NCBI GenBank assembly: GCA_016218495.1
Contig: JACRDU010000136.1
Coordinates: 1 to 36,824 of the forward strand
Direction of reading: 5' to 3'
Length of the DNA stretch: 36,824 nt
From: Elusimicrobiota bacterium
GTDB taxonomy: Bacteria > Elusimicrobiota > Elusimicrobia > UBA1565
In this document: piece by piece, positions 23,495 through 31,055 of the stretch
Layout: each line of letters opens with the position of its first letter
How positions within the stretch are numbered: position 1 is the stretch's first letter
Program-made: the position numbers and the translations under genes
Notes under the pieces: generated by a model
Seen by the model: only the letters and a program-made list of their open reading frames with translations
What the model was told of the DNA's origin: nothing
Database searches by the model: none

Positions 23495-24255
23495 CCCTTC
23501 TGGGCCTGATTATAGGCGTGCTGGTCTTCGCCTTCGCTCTGAGCCAGGGCGGGGCGACGCGGGCTCTGGTCAACCTGCACGGCCTGATCATAGTGGTCGG
23601 CGGGAGCTCGGCGGCGCTGATGGTCAACTCCTCGGGGGCGGAGATCATGGCGGCGCTGCGCGCCTTCTTCTCGCTGTTCCGCAGCCCCGCCATCCCCGCG
23701 CCGGAAGCCACCATTCCCCTCCTCACGGCCATGTGCCGCGACGCGCGGCGCGCCGGCCTGCGGGCGATCCAGGACTCCGGGCAGGGGCACGGGGACGGCT
23801 TCATGGCCCGGGCGCTCGACATCGCCCTGGCCGCCGGGGACGTCCAGACCGCGCGGGAGGCCCTGGAGCGCGAGCTCAACGTGCTCCGGGCGCGCCACCG
23901 CGAGGTCGGCAACGTCTTCCGTACGCTGGCCGTGCTGTCCCCGATGTTCGGACTTCTGGGGACGCTGATCGGCATCATCGGCGTCCTGCGCGACCTGACG
24001 GAGGCGGAGGTCCTGGGACGGGCCATGGCCGTCGCCGTCTCATCGGCCCTCTATGGGATCGCCATCGCCAACCTCATCCTGGTCCCGGCTGCGGGGAAGC
24101 TGCGCTCGCGGAGCCTCGACGAGCTGCTCTCCAAGGAACTCATCATGGTCGGCGTGCTCGACATCGTATATTCTCAGAAGCCTCCGGCCCTGGTCGAGCT
24201 GACGCTCCAGGCCTTCGCGGGGGCGCGCCGCTCCAGCGTCCCCGGGGCGGCCTGA
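23491..24255 (+). CDS. motA: MotA-family stator channel protein
   Basis: The product has 254 residues. There are four transmembrane helices (about 3-19, 30-46, 148-166 and 180-202) with the large cytoplasmic loop between helices 2 and 3, the MotA/PomA layout. Helix 3 contains LSPMFGLLGTLIGII with Pro151, and helix 4 ends in LILVPAAGKL with Pro199. These are the two functionally important prolines of MotA. The long charged loop (AREALERELNVLRARHREVG) would face the rotor. MotA assembles as a pentamer around a MotB dimer and couples ion flow to rotation. The FliF-FliG-like rotor is encoded 43 bases upstream and motB overlaps by one base (TGATG). ExbB/TolQ/ZorA relatives are alternatives, but the MotB partner and the short C-tail favour MotA. 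Confidence 0.88.
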   Translation: MTLLGLIIGVLVFAFALSQGGATRALVNLHGLIIVVGGSSAALMVNSSGAEIMAALRAFFSLFRSPAIPAPEATIPLLTAMCRDARRAGLRAIQDSGQGHGDGFMARALDIALAAGDVQTAREALERELNVLRARHREVGNVFRTLAVLSPMFGLLGTLIGIIGVLRDLTEAEVLGRAMAVAVSSALYGIAIANLILVPAAGKLRSRSLDELLSKELIMVGVLDIVYSQKPPALVELTLQAFAGARRSSVPGAA

Positions 24256-24935
24256 TGGCGCTGCAGCGCGACCGCGAGGAGGAACTGGAAGCCCTGCTCA
24301 ACCGGGGCAGCCTGTGGGCGATCACCTACGGCGACCTGATGAGCTTCCTGATGATCTTCTTCCTGATCCTATTCGCCATGGCCATAAAGGGCCGGGCGGG
24401 GATGGCGGAGGGCCTCGGCGCGCTGCAGCGGCAGTTCGGCGGCGAGCGGACCTCCTCCGCGCTACAGAGGCTGGAGGACCGCAGCCGGGAGCTGGCGGTG
24501 GCCGACGACCTCAAGACCAAGCTCTACGGCCGGGGGCAGCAGGAGTTCGTCACCGTCAACGTGACCGAGCAGCGCATCCTCGTCACGATGCCCGACCCCA
24601 TCCTGTTCGACTCCGGCGCCGCGGCCCTCAAGGCGCAAGCGCACCCGTTCCTGGCGGAGTTCTCCGAGATCGTGAAGACGCTGCCGAACAACATCGTGGT
24701 CGAGGGCCACACCGACGACCGCGCCGTGCGCGGCGGACGCTTCGCCTCGAATTGGGAGCTCTCGATGGCGCGGGCGGCCAGCGTGGTCGGCTATCTCGTG
24801 CGCGAGCAGGGCCTCGACCCGCGCCGGGTATCCGGGGCGGGGTTCGCGGAGTTCCGCCCGGTCGCCTCCAACGACACCCCGGAGGGCAGGGCCGCGAACC
24901 GCCGCATCGAGATCAGCATGCTGAGGAGGGAGTAG
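24255..24935 (+). CDS. motB: MotB-family stator protein with OmpA-like peptidoglycan-binding domain
   Basis: The product has 226 residues. One N-terminal helix (about 20-43) is introduced by WAITYGDLMSFLMIFFLILF. Asp27 lies at the ion-binding position conserved in MotB and PomB, so an ion-conducting stator is expected. After a short linker (45-95) comes an OmpA-like domain: LFDSGAAALK, VVEGHTDDRAV, NWELSMARAASV, RVSGAGFAEFRPV, and NRRIEI. This domain binds peptidoglycan and anchors the stator. The ATG overlaps the motA stop by one base, and the TAG stop overlaps the next GTG start. The start and length are typical for the family, at the short end. Confidence 0.9.
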   Translation: MALQRDREEELEALLNRGSLWAITYGDLMSFLMIFFLILFAMAIKGRAGMAEGLGALQRQFGGERTSSALQRLEDRSRELAVADDLKTKLYGRGQQEFVTVNVTEQRILVTMPDPILFDSGAAALKAQAHPFLAEFSEIVKTLPNNIVVEGHTDDRAVRGGRFASNWELSMARAASVVGYLVREQGLDPRRVSGAGFAEFRPVASNDTPEGRAANRRIEISMLRRE

Positions 24936-25939
24936 TGGCTGCGGGCTCCTCCGATGACGCGCTGGCCTCCCTTATCCGAGCCCTGAAGGGGGACAAAGGC
25001 GTCGCGGAAGGCGCTCCGCCGGCCCCGTCTCCGGCTCCCGCCCCGGCGCCGGCGCCGCCCGCGGCGGCCTCCCAGAGCCCGCCCGCCGCGGGCCTGGAGA
25101 CGTTCCTGATGAGGCGCCTGGAGGGCCTGGAAGGTCAGCTGCGCGACGAGCGGGCGCGGGCTTCCGCCGCCGAGGCGCGCATGGCCGAACAGGACGCGGC
25201 GCGAGCGGAGGCCGATGCCGAACTCCGCCGCACGCTCGACGCGATGCGCCAGGTCCAGGCGGAATCCCATTCCCGCGGGAGGGTGGAGGCGTTGGAGTCC
25301 AGGCTCGACGCGATGCACCAGGCCATGATGGAGATGCTGCGGCGCATCGAGGCCGGGCGGGCGGAGGCCCGTCCTGGCGCCGACCCGGCCGCCCGCGCCG
25401 TGCAGGACTTGGTGCTGCCGCTGCTGGAGCGCCTCTCGCTGCGGATTTCGGAACTGGCGCCGCGGGTCGAAGCCACGCACGGCGACCAGAAGAGGGCTCT
25501 GACGGAGCTCGCCGAGGCCCGCAAGGACGCGGAGTCGGCCTTCGAGGCCCTGCGCCAGGAAGCGCGCAGCCGCGAGGACCGCCTCTTCACCCTGTCGGTG
25601 CAGGCGCGCCGCGAGAGCAAGGAGGCGATGGCCGTCGTGCGAGAGGTCACGGCCGCCCTGGCCGAGGCCGTCGCCGGATTCGCGCGAGAGGCCGGCGAGG
25701 CGCGCGCGGGTTGGGAGAAGGCCCGCCTGGCTCTGGACCAGGCGCGCGAGGCGGCGGAGGCCGCCAGCCGGACCTTGGCTAGCCTCGCCCCGCGCGGGGC
25801 CGCGCTAGAGCAGTCGGCTGCGCTGCTGGCCAAGATCGAGACGGTCGAATCCTCTTTGGCCGAGGCCGGGCGGCGCCTGGCCGAGAAAGACGCGGCCGTG
25901 GCCAGGCTTTCGCGATTGCTGGGAGAAAGGTTAAAGTGA
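24935..25939 (+). CDS. Proline/alanine-rich coiled-coil protein of the motor operon
   Basis: The product has 334 residues. The GTG start at 24935 overlaps the motB stop (TAGTG), with GAGGAGGG six bases upstream. Residues 1-22 are a short helix, 26-58 a Pro-Ala-rich linker (PAPSPAPAPAPAPPAAASQ), and 60-330 almost continuous predicted coiled coil rich in Glu, Arg and Ala. There is no signal peptide and no transmembrane helix, so it should be cytoplasmic. No enzyme motif is visible and I do not recognise a family. Its position between MotB and the kinase suggests a scaffold or rotor-associated rod for the FliG-like machine. It could equally be a cytoskeletal or polar-positioning protein. Confidence 0.8.
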   Translation: MAAGSSDDALASLIRALKGDKGVAEGAPPAPSPAPAPAPAPPAAASQSPPAAGLETFLMRRLEGLEGQLRDERARASAAEARMAEQDAARAEADAELRRTLDAMRQVQAESHSRGRVEALESRLDAMHQAMMEMLRRIEAGRAEARPGADPAARAVQDLVLPLLERLSLRISELAPRVEATHGDQKRALTELAEARKDAESAFEALRQEARSREDRLFTLSVQARRESKEAMAVVREVTAALAEAVAGFAREAGEARAGWEKARLALDQAREAAEAASRTLASLAPRGAALEQSAALLAKIETVESSLAEAGRRLAEKDAAVARLSRLLGERLK

Positions 25940-25958
25940 CGCGGGCTCCCGCGTCGCT

Positions 25959-26972
25959 ATGACCCTCTTCAAGCGCCTGCTCCTGCTCCTCTTCGCGCTG
26001 ATGGTGCTTCCGGTCCTCGTGACGGTCGGCTGGTTCCTACGCGCCGGCGAACGCGGACAGACGAACGCCCGGCGCATGCATTCCCTCGTCACGGTGACGG
26101 CGGCGGGCTTGGTCGAAGGCGCCATCGAGGAGGTCAACGATTCTCTGCGGTTCGTGGCCGACTTGGAGCGTGCGGGGGGGACTTCCGACGAGCTCCGCGC
26201 GGTCCAGACCAGCGTGATGACGCACCCTTCGCTGGCCTTCGCCGGGGTCTACGGGGCGGACGGGACTCAACGGCTGCGCGTGGGACGCCAGGGGCTGCTG
26301 GATGGGGACGGCTCCCCATGGCTGCGCCTCGGGGCCGGGGAGGCTGCTGGTTCCGGGCGGCTGGCGACGCTGGGCCTGATCGAGGAGTCCGGTCGGCCTC
26401 TGCTGCTGGTGGTGCATCCGCTCTCGCGTGGCGGAGGCGTCTTGGCGGCCTTCGACATGTCCGGGCTCTGGAAGCGCCTGGCTCTGCTCAAGCCCGGGGG
26501 GGGGGCGAGGGCGGGTGCTCCTGTTGGGGACCGACGGGACTCCGCTCAAGGGCTTCGCGTCCGGGACGCAGCCGCTGCCTGTCCCGGCGGAGTCCGCAAC
26601 GGAGGGCGACTTCGCGGCCGCGGGCATGATCGGCGCCTGGACGACCGTGCCGGGGCTGACTTGGCGGATTGTCAGCCTCCAGCCCGTGGCGGTGGTGGGG
26701 GTCTCCCAGGACGAGGTCCGGGGCTCGTTGGCCCTGTTCCTGCTGGTGGTGGCCGCGCTGGCCGCGGGGGCGGCCGCATTCACGGCGCGCGCGCTCAGCG
26801 ACCCCTTGCTCGCGCTAGCCTCGGCCGCCGACGGCGTCAGCGCCCAGCGCTTCGACCGGCGCGTGGCGGAGGCGGGGTGGCCCGAGGTGCGCCAGGTCGC
26901 CCGGGGCTTCAATCAGATGATGGAGCGGATGGCCTTCTTCCAGCGCGCCCAGGTCGACAAGCAGCTCGATGA
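25959..26972 (+). CDS. Sensor histidine kinase, N-terminal sensor part (frame broken at a G10 tract)
   Basis: Genuine sequence runs from ATG 25959 to the G10 tract at 26496-26505; the rest of this frame is out of phase. It begins with an inner-membrane helix (LLLLLFALMVLPVLVTVGWF), followed by about 150 extracytoplasmic residues with a Cache-like look (helix with NDSLRFVADLER, then a FAGVYGADGTQRLRVG strand pair and LLLVVHPLS). This would be a periplasmic sensory domain. The start lies 19 bases after the coiled-coil gene, with no strong ribosome-binding site. Joined by removing one G, the full kinase would have 690 residues. As given, the product is a truncated sensor without a kinase domain. 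Confidence 0.8.
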   Translation: MTLFKRLLLLLFALMVLPVLVTVGWFLRAGERGQTNARRMHSLVTVTAAGLVEGAIEEVNDSLRFVADLERAGGTSDELRAVQTSVMTHPSLAFAGVYGADGTQRLRVGRQGLLDGDGSPWLRLGAGEAAGSGRLATLGLIEESGRPLLLVVHPLSRGGGVLAAFDMSGLWKRLALLKPGGGARAGAPVGDRRDSAQGLRVRDAAAACPGGVRNGGRLRGRGHDRRLDDRAGADLADCQPPARGGGGGLPGRGPGLVGPVPAGGGRAGRGGGRIHGARAQRPLARASLGRRRRQRPALRPARGGGGVARGAPGRPGLQSDDGADGLLPARPGRQAAR

Positions 26973-28032
26973 GAAGACCCGGCTCGACGGGATCGTCGCC
27001 GCGCTGCAGGATGGGATCGCCTTCATAGGCTTGGACGGCCGCTTCATGTTCCTCAACGATGCCGCTCGGACGGCGCTGGGCCTTTCGGACCAGCGCGTGG
27101 TGGGCCTGACGCTCGACGAGGTCTTCGAGGACCCGGTCATGCGCGACGCATTGGTGGGGCTGATGGCGGGCTGCTTGTCGGGGGCGCAGTTGGAACGGCC
27201 CGTGCTCAACAAGGCGGGGGGGCGCATCGGCATCTTCTCGTTCCGGTCGTTCCAGGTGCGGCGCGAGGCGGCGGTGCTCGGCGTGCTGATCGTCATGCGC
27301 GACGTGACCCTGGAACGCGAGCTCGACGACACCAAGAAGTCCATCCTCGAGACGGTGACCCACGACCTGCGCAGCCCGCTGGCGTCGATCGGCGGCTATG
27401 TGGACATGTTCGTCCAGGGCATGATGGGGCCGGCCTCGGAGAAGCAGGTGTCACGCATGAAGATCGTCCTCGAGTCGGTCGCCCAGCTCAACGAGCTCAT
27501 CAACACCATCCTCGACGTCTCGAAGTTCGAGTCCGGCACGATGCGCCTGGACCTCAAGCCCGGGCCCGTCGACCCGATCGTCGAGCGCGTCTTCGAGCTC
27601 TGCAACATCCAGGCCCAGGCCCTCGGCGTGCGCATGGAGAACAAGGCCGCCGCCGGTTTGCCGGAGGTCCCGCTGGAGGCTTCCCAGATTCAGCGCGTCA
27701 TCATGAACCTCGCCACCAATGCGCTGAAGTTCACTCCCGAGGGAGGGGTCGTGACGCTGTCCGCCGCCCGCGAGGAGGGGGGCGGCATCGTCGTCAGGGT
27801 CGCGGACACGGGTTTCGGCATCCCCAAGGACAAGATCGACCGCATGTTCACGAAGTTCTTCCAGGTCGAGGAGACTAAGGAGATGGCGCGCCGCAAGGGG
27901 ACCGGGCTTGGGCTGACGATCTGCCGTCAGGTCGTAGAGGCGCACGGCGGGAGAATCTGGGTGGAGAGCGAATGGGGCAAGGGCAGCGTCTTCTCCTTCA
28001 CTCTGCCGGCGGCGGGCCGCGAGGTCGGCTAG
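26428..28032 (+). CDS. Sensor histidine kinase, HAMP-PAS-HisKA-HATPase part (continuation of the 25959 gene)
   Basis: Genuine from about 26506. After the end of the sensor domain comes a second membrane helix (LALFLLVVAALAAGAAAF), a HAMP domain (SDPLLALASAADGV...F), and a PAS domain (ALQDGIAFIGLDGRFMFLND). Next is HisKA with the phosphorylatable histidine in THDLRSPLASI (about His468 of the joined protein), then HATPase_c with its N-box NLATNALKF, ADTGFGIP and GTGLGLTICRQVVEAHGG. All kinase motifs are intact. It ends the motor operon and overlaps tail-to-tail with the REC-metallo-beta-lactamase gene, its likely partner. The signal sensed is unknown. If expressed alone it would be a soluble kinase fragment. 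Confidence 0.85.
   Translation: MAEASWRPSTCPGSGSAWLCSSPGGGRGRVLLLGTDGTPLKGFASGTQPLPVPAESATEGDFAAAGMIGAWTTVPGLTWRIVSLQPVAVVGVSQDEVRGSLALFLLVVAALAAGAAAFTARALSDPLLALASAADGVSAQRFDRRVAEAGWPEVRQVARGFNQMMERMAFFQRAQVDKQLDEKTRLDGIVAALQDGIAFIGLDGRFMFLNDAARTALGLSDQRVVGLTLDEVFEDPVMRDALVGLMAGCLSGAQLERPVLNKAGGRIGIFSFRSFQVRREAAVLGVLIVMRDVTLERELDDTKKSILETVTHDLRSPLASIGGYVDMFVQGMMGPASEKQVSRMKIVLESVAQLNELINTILDVSKFESGTMRLDLKPGPVDPIVERVFELCNIQAQALGVRMENKAAAGLPEVPLEASQIQRVIMNLATNALKFTPEGGVVTLSAAREEGGGIVVRVADTGFGIPKDKIDRMFTKFFQVEETKEMARRKGTGLGLTICRQVVEAHGGRIWVESEWGKGSVFSFTLPAAGREVG
26496..26505 (+). repeat. G10 homopolymer at the frame break of the kinase gene
   Basis: Ten G residues follow AAGCCC. With 9 (or 12) Gs the frame passes from LALLKPGGG directly into RGRVLLLGTDG, continuing the sensor domain and kinase. 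With 10 it is out of frame. This is the second ten-G run in the same operon, and the only other one of that length I saw. Phase variation or sequencing error are both possible. Confidence 0.85.
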
Positions 28033-29222
28033 AAGGCCGCTTCGTCCCCGGGGCGGGCCATGGTGACCCGCAGCCCGGCGAACTCCCGGAACAGCTCGGC
28101 GCGGGCCGCGGCCAGCGCCGCGTCCAAGGCGGCGTCGTCGTAGCGCGCGTCCATGTGGAACAGCATCAGCGCCCGGACCCCTTCGCGTCCTGCCAGCTCG
28201 GCGATGACGCCCGGCCAGCTGTGCCCGCGCATGGAGCCCGCGGAAGCTTCGTCGAGGAACCGCGCATCGTGGACCAGCAGGTCGGTCCCACGCACGAAAG
28301 CGGAGAACTTCTCGAGGTAGTCGGTCTGCTCGTCGCGCTCCGGCCGCAGTTCGTTGTCGGGGCAATACACCAGCGAGTGGCCCTGGAGCACGACCTTGAA
28401 GGCCATCGTGGCGCCGGGGTGGTAGGTCAACATCGTGGCGACCCGGACGTCGGGTCCGAGGCCCATCCAGTTCTCGGACAGGTCGAAGAGGCGGATGCGG
28501 CCGCCCGCCAGGTCCGGGATCCGGCTGCGCACGACCTGGGCCAGCGGGGACTGCGTGTCGCTCGGCCCGGCGATGGAGATGGAGGCGCCCTTGGCCGCCG
28601 CTTCCGCGAGGACCGACAGGCCCTCCAGGTGGTCGTCATGGTAGTGCGAGAGCAGGACCCAGACCTCCCGCCCCAGCAGCTCCGCCTTCCCGCGCAGGCT
28701 CAGCAGCCCGCTCCCCGCGTCCAAGACGATGCTCTTGCCCTCCAGCGGCACCCAGAGGCAGCAGGTCGGGAGGCCGGGCTTGCCGGGTCCGCGCGAGCCC
28801 AGTACCCGCGCCTTGAACGCGGGCGGACGGGCGGGGGCATCGGCGACGGCATGGGGCTCGGGCGCGCCGAGGACCTTGCGGACGGCCTCGCGGATGCTGG
28901 CCACGCTATAGGGCTTCTCGAGGAAGGCGGCCGCGCCGAGCCGGAGGGCTTCCGCCTTTTCCTGCCCGAAAGACTTGCCGGAGGCTATGATGACGGCCGT
29001 CCCCGCGGTTTCGGCCTGGCCCTTGATCCGGGAGCAGAGGCTCAATCCGTCGCAGCCCGGCATCATGATGTCCAAAAGGACGAGTCGCGGCTTCGCGCGG
29101 CGGATGACGTCGAGGGCGTTCGTCGCCTCGTGGAACGCCTCCGAGGTGTAGCCGAGCTCGGTCAGCAGGGTCCGGGCCATCCCCGCCGCGTAAGGGTCGT
29201 CATCGAAGATCAGGATGTCCAT
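28029..29222 (-). CDS. Response regulator fused to a metallo-beta-lactamase-fold domain
   Basis: The product has 397 residues. Residues 1-118 are a CheY-like receiver: acidic pocket FDDD (7-9), phosphoacceptor Asp51 in LLDIMMPG, Ser81 and Lys103 in EKPY. From about 137 comes a metallo-beta-lactamase fold with LLSHYHDDHLEGL (HxHxDH at 193-198). Further candidate metal ligands occur in TYHPGA, LVHDARFLDE, RGHSWPG and LFHMD, the layout of RNase Z/PhnP-like hydrolases. The output is therefore probably a phosphorylation-controlled hydrolase (phosphodiester or similar) and not DNA binding. It converges with the kinase gene, overlapping by four bases, so it is a natural candidate for the kinase target. 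The substrate cannot be read from sequence. Confidence 0.85.
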   Translation of the reverse strand: MDILIFDDDPYAAGMARTLLTELGYTSEAFHEATNALDVIRRAKPRLVLLDIMMPGCDGLSLCSRIKGQAETAGTAVIIASGKSFGQEKAEALRLGAAAFLEKPYSVASIREAVRKVLGAPEPHAVADAPARPPAFKARVLGSRGPGKPGLPTCCLWVPLEGKSIVLDAGSGLLSLRGKAELLGREVWVLLSHYHDDHLEGLSVLAEAAAKGASISIAGPSDTQSPLAQVVRSRIPDLAGGRIRLFDLSENWMGLGPDVRVATMLTYHPGATMAFKVVLQGHSLVYCPDNELRPERDEQTDYLEKFSAFVRGTDLLVHDARFLDEASAGSMRGHSWPGVIAELAGREGVRALMLFHMDARYDDAALDAALAAARAELFREFAGLRVTMARPGDEAAF

Positions 29223-29264
29223 CCCGCGGGTATGCTAGCAAAGGAGGGAGGGGGGGGCACCGCC

Positions 29265-30206
29265 TCACGGACGGTTTTCTGGGGTGGGGCAGGGCACGGA
29301 GGGGTCGAGCAGGGTCCGCGACGTCTCATCTAGCGGCCAGATCTGGCCGCTGGCGGCGTCTACCTCGAACTCCAGCGTCTTGCCCGCGTACGCCCGGGTG
29401 GCGGTGAAGCGGAAGCGCTTTCTGCCGGTCGGGCCGTCCGACGCGTTTGGGACTGTCCAGCCCACGACTGTCTCGATGTCGCCGTTGCACTTAGGAAGCG
29501 GGAATCTGAGCAGGAATTCGAACGGGTCCACCGGAGCGTCCGATTCGAGAACCGCCGCCGTCCGTCGCGGGAAGGCCGCCTGCCAAGGCCGGAACGACAT
29601 CAGGGCGAGGAAGGCCAAGGCTCCGCCGCCCATATACCACGCCAGCCCGCCGGGCAGCGGCGGGAGAAGGACCGGGGGCGTGTCGGGGACGGCTATGCCG
29701 AAACGCTCCACCGCCCGCTCCAGGCGGGATGGGCCGCGCAGGCCGCTCAAGGCTTCCCGCACACCAGGAATCGCGCGAGCGAAGCGCCAGTTGCGTCTCT
29801 GGCCGGTGTCCCGGCCTTCCTGGCAGAGCAGGGTGAAGCCGTCCAATTGGCGCAGGCCCAGCAGTTCGTCGGTGTTCATCGGGCCGCGGACGCGGCCTCC
29901 GAGGCGCACCCAGTAACGCGGTCCGGCAGCGGGCGGAGCCGGCGGGGAGGCCGGCGACGCCGCGGCCTTAGCCGGAATCGGGGGCGGGGACGGGGACGCC
30001 AGGCTGGCGCGCAGTTCGCGGAACGAACGGGCGAACGACCAGTTTTTCCGTCGGTGCGGGTCCCGCTCCGCCGGACAGACAAGGGTGCTCTCATCCAGCG
30101 TGCATGCCTGCGACGCCTCGGCGACCGAGAGCGGACCCAGGGTCTTGGGGCCTACCCGGATATAGAATTTTCTGTGGGCTCCCGCTTTGTCGGTCATCCG
30201 CACCAT
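29265..30206 (-). CDS. Membrane protein with two GYF-2-like domains
   Basis: The product has 313 residues from ATG 30206 (ATG 30197 is also possible). It has two copies of a short domain, about residues 13-65 (FYIRVGPKTLGPLSVAEA ... NWSFARSF) and 96-150 (YWVRLGGRVRGPMNTDEL ... NWRFARAI). Each has a Y/W..R.G....GP....EL start and an RRNW.FAR end, like GYF-2/"DUF4339" domains that bind proline-rich or other partners. A Pro-Ala linker (SPSPPPIPAK...) joins them. One hydrophobic helix (about 190-207) follows, then a C-terminal beta domain of about 100 residues. The paired domains are probably cytoplasmic. Function is unknown. The gene is divergent from the receiver gene at 30296. Confidence 0.75.
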   Translation of the reverse strand: MVRMTDKAGAHRKFYIRVGPKTLGPLSVAEASQACTLDESTLVCPAERDPHRRKNWSFARSFRELRASLASPSPPPIPAKAAASPASPPAPPAAGPRYWVRLGGRVRGPMNTDELLGLRQLDGFTLLCQEGRDTGQRRNWRFARAIPGVREALSGLRGPSRLERAVERFGIAVPDTPPVLLPPLPGGLAWYMGGGALAFLALMSFRPWQAAFPRRTAAVLESDAPVDPFEFLLRFPLPKCNGDIETVVGWTVPNASDGPTGRKRFRFTATRAYAGKTLEFEVDAASGQIWPLDETSRTLLDPSVPCPTPENRP

Positions 30207-30295
30207 AGGATAGTAGGCGGCGAGGGAGAATGCAAAGCGGTTGCCGCCTTGTAGAGGATGGGATTCTCTGCTAACCTTCCTGAGGGGACAATCTC

Positions 30296-30661
30296 ATGGC
30301 CAAGATCATGGTTGTAGACGACGACCTCCAGTTCTGCGGGATGATGATGGACGTCCTGCGCGCGGTCGGGCACGAAGCCTGCTTTGCCACCGACCCGGGG
30401 CACCTCTACACCCAGCTGAATGGGTTCGCCCCGGACCTTGTGGTCCTCGATATGCAGATGCCGGGCGGCGGCGCGCCGATGGCGAAGAAGGTTCTGGAGA
30501 AGAACCCGGCCCTGCTCGGACTGAAGATCCTGTTCCACAGTTCGATGCCCGTCGACAAGATGAAGCATTGGTTCCCGGAAGCGCCAAATCATCGGTATGC
30601 GCTCAAGGGGATGCCCGTGTTGGAACTGCGTAAGCTCGTCGAAGAATTCCTGGCCGCCTGA
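30296..30661 (+). CDS. Stand-alone CheY-like receiver protein
   Basis: The product has 121 residues; the ATG at 30296 follows GAGGGG nine bases upstream. It is a single receiver domain: VVDDD at 6-10, phosphoacceptor Asp52 in VVLDMQMPGGG, Ser82/Ser83 in FHSSM, and Lys104 in ALKGM. No output domain is present. Such proteins act by binding a partner when phosphorylated or as phosphorelay intermediates. A partner among the nearby kinase/motor genes is plausible but not shown. It is not FliM-type CheY by any visible feature, and no FliM is encoded here. Confidence 0.85.
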   Translation: MAKIMVVDDDLQFCGMMMDVLRAVGHEACFATDPGHLYTQLNGFAPDLVVLDMQMPGGGAPMAKKVLEKNPALLGLKILFHSSMPVDKMKHWFPEAPNHRYALKGMPVLELRKLVEEFLAA

Positions 30662-30674
30662 CGCCCGGCGTCAG
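30658..30674 (+). terminator. Short GC-rich hairpin overlapping the receiver stop codon
   Basis: CTGACG-CCCGG-CGTCAG is a 6-bp stem with a 5-base loop beginning just before the TGA stop at 30659-30661. There is no T-tract. It may help 3'-end formation; confidence is low. Confidence 0.3.
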
Positions 30675-31055
30675 CGCGGATGGTCGCGCACGACGCGGCC
30701 CAGGCCTTAGGCGGCTTCCTCCGCCGGATGTCCACGGCTGAGGCTCCCAAACACTTACGTCCTGTCAGTAGAGCAAAGACCTGAAGTTCAGCATCTCCGC
30801 CGGCCCCGTTACGCCGTTTTTGCGAGGAGATGAGGCACAGGTAACCCTCCCTGCTCCGCCGGCGGGGGCACCGGCCGGCAGGCGAGCCGGCGAGCGGGAC
30901 ATGTTTGACGCAGAAGGAGAGGTCACGGGACATGTGACTAGAACCGGGATGACGATAACCGTCCCCATCGGGGCCCCTTGCGGCGGCGCCAGTGCCCCTC
31001 TCTCCCAGGCCCCGGGCCAGGTGCTGGGCTATCCTGGGAGGAGCAGGGATCGACC
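30662..31055. other. Intergenic region without a recognised gene
   Basis: About 394 bases between the receiver gene and the protease gene. It holds several GC-rich palindromic stretches (GCCGGC repeated near 30858-30892) and a short T-run near 30824. Open frames on both strands here have no ribosome-binding site and no domain-like sequence. A TTGACG at 30905-30910 has no convincing -10 partner. I see nothing firm in it. Confidence 0.5.

Noticed and set aside
27972-29333. A 453-residue plus-strand frame
   Set aside because: It is antisense to the REC-metallo-beta-lactamase gene, which has clear catalytic motifs.
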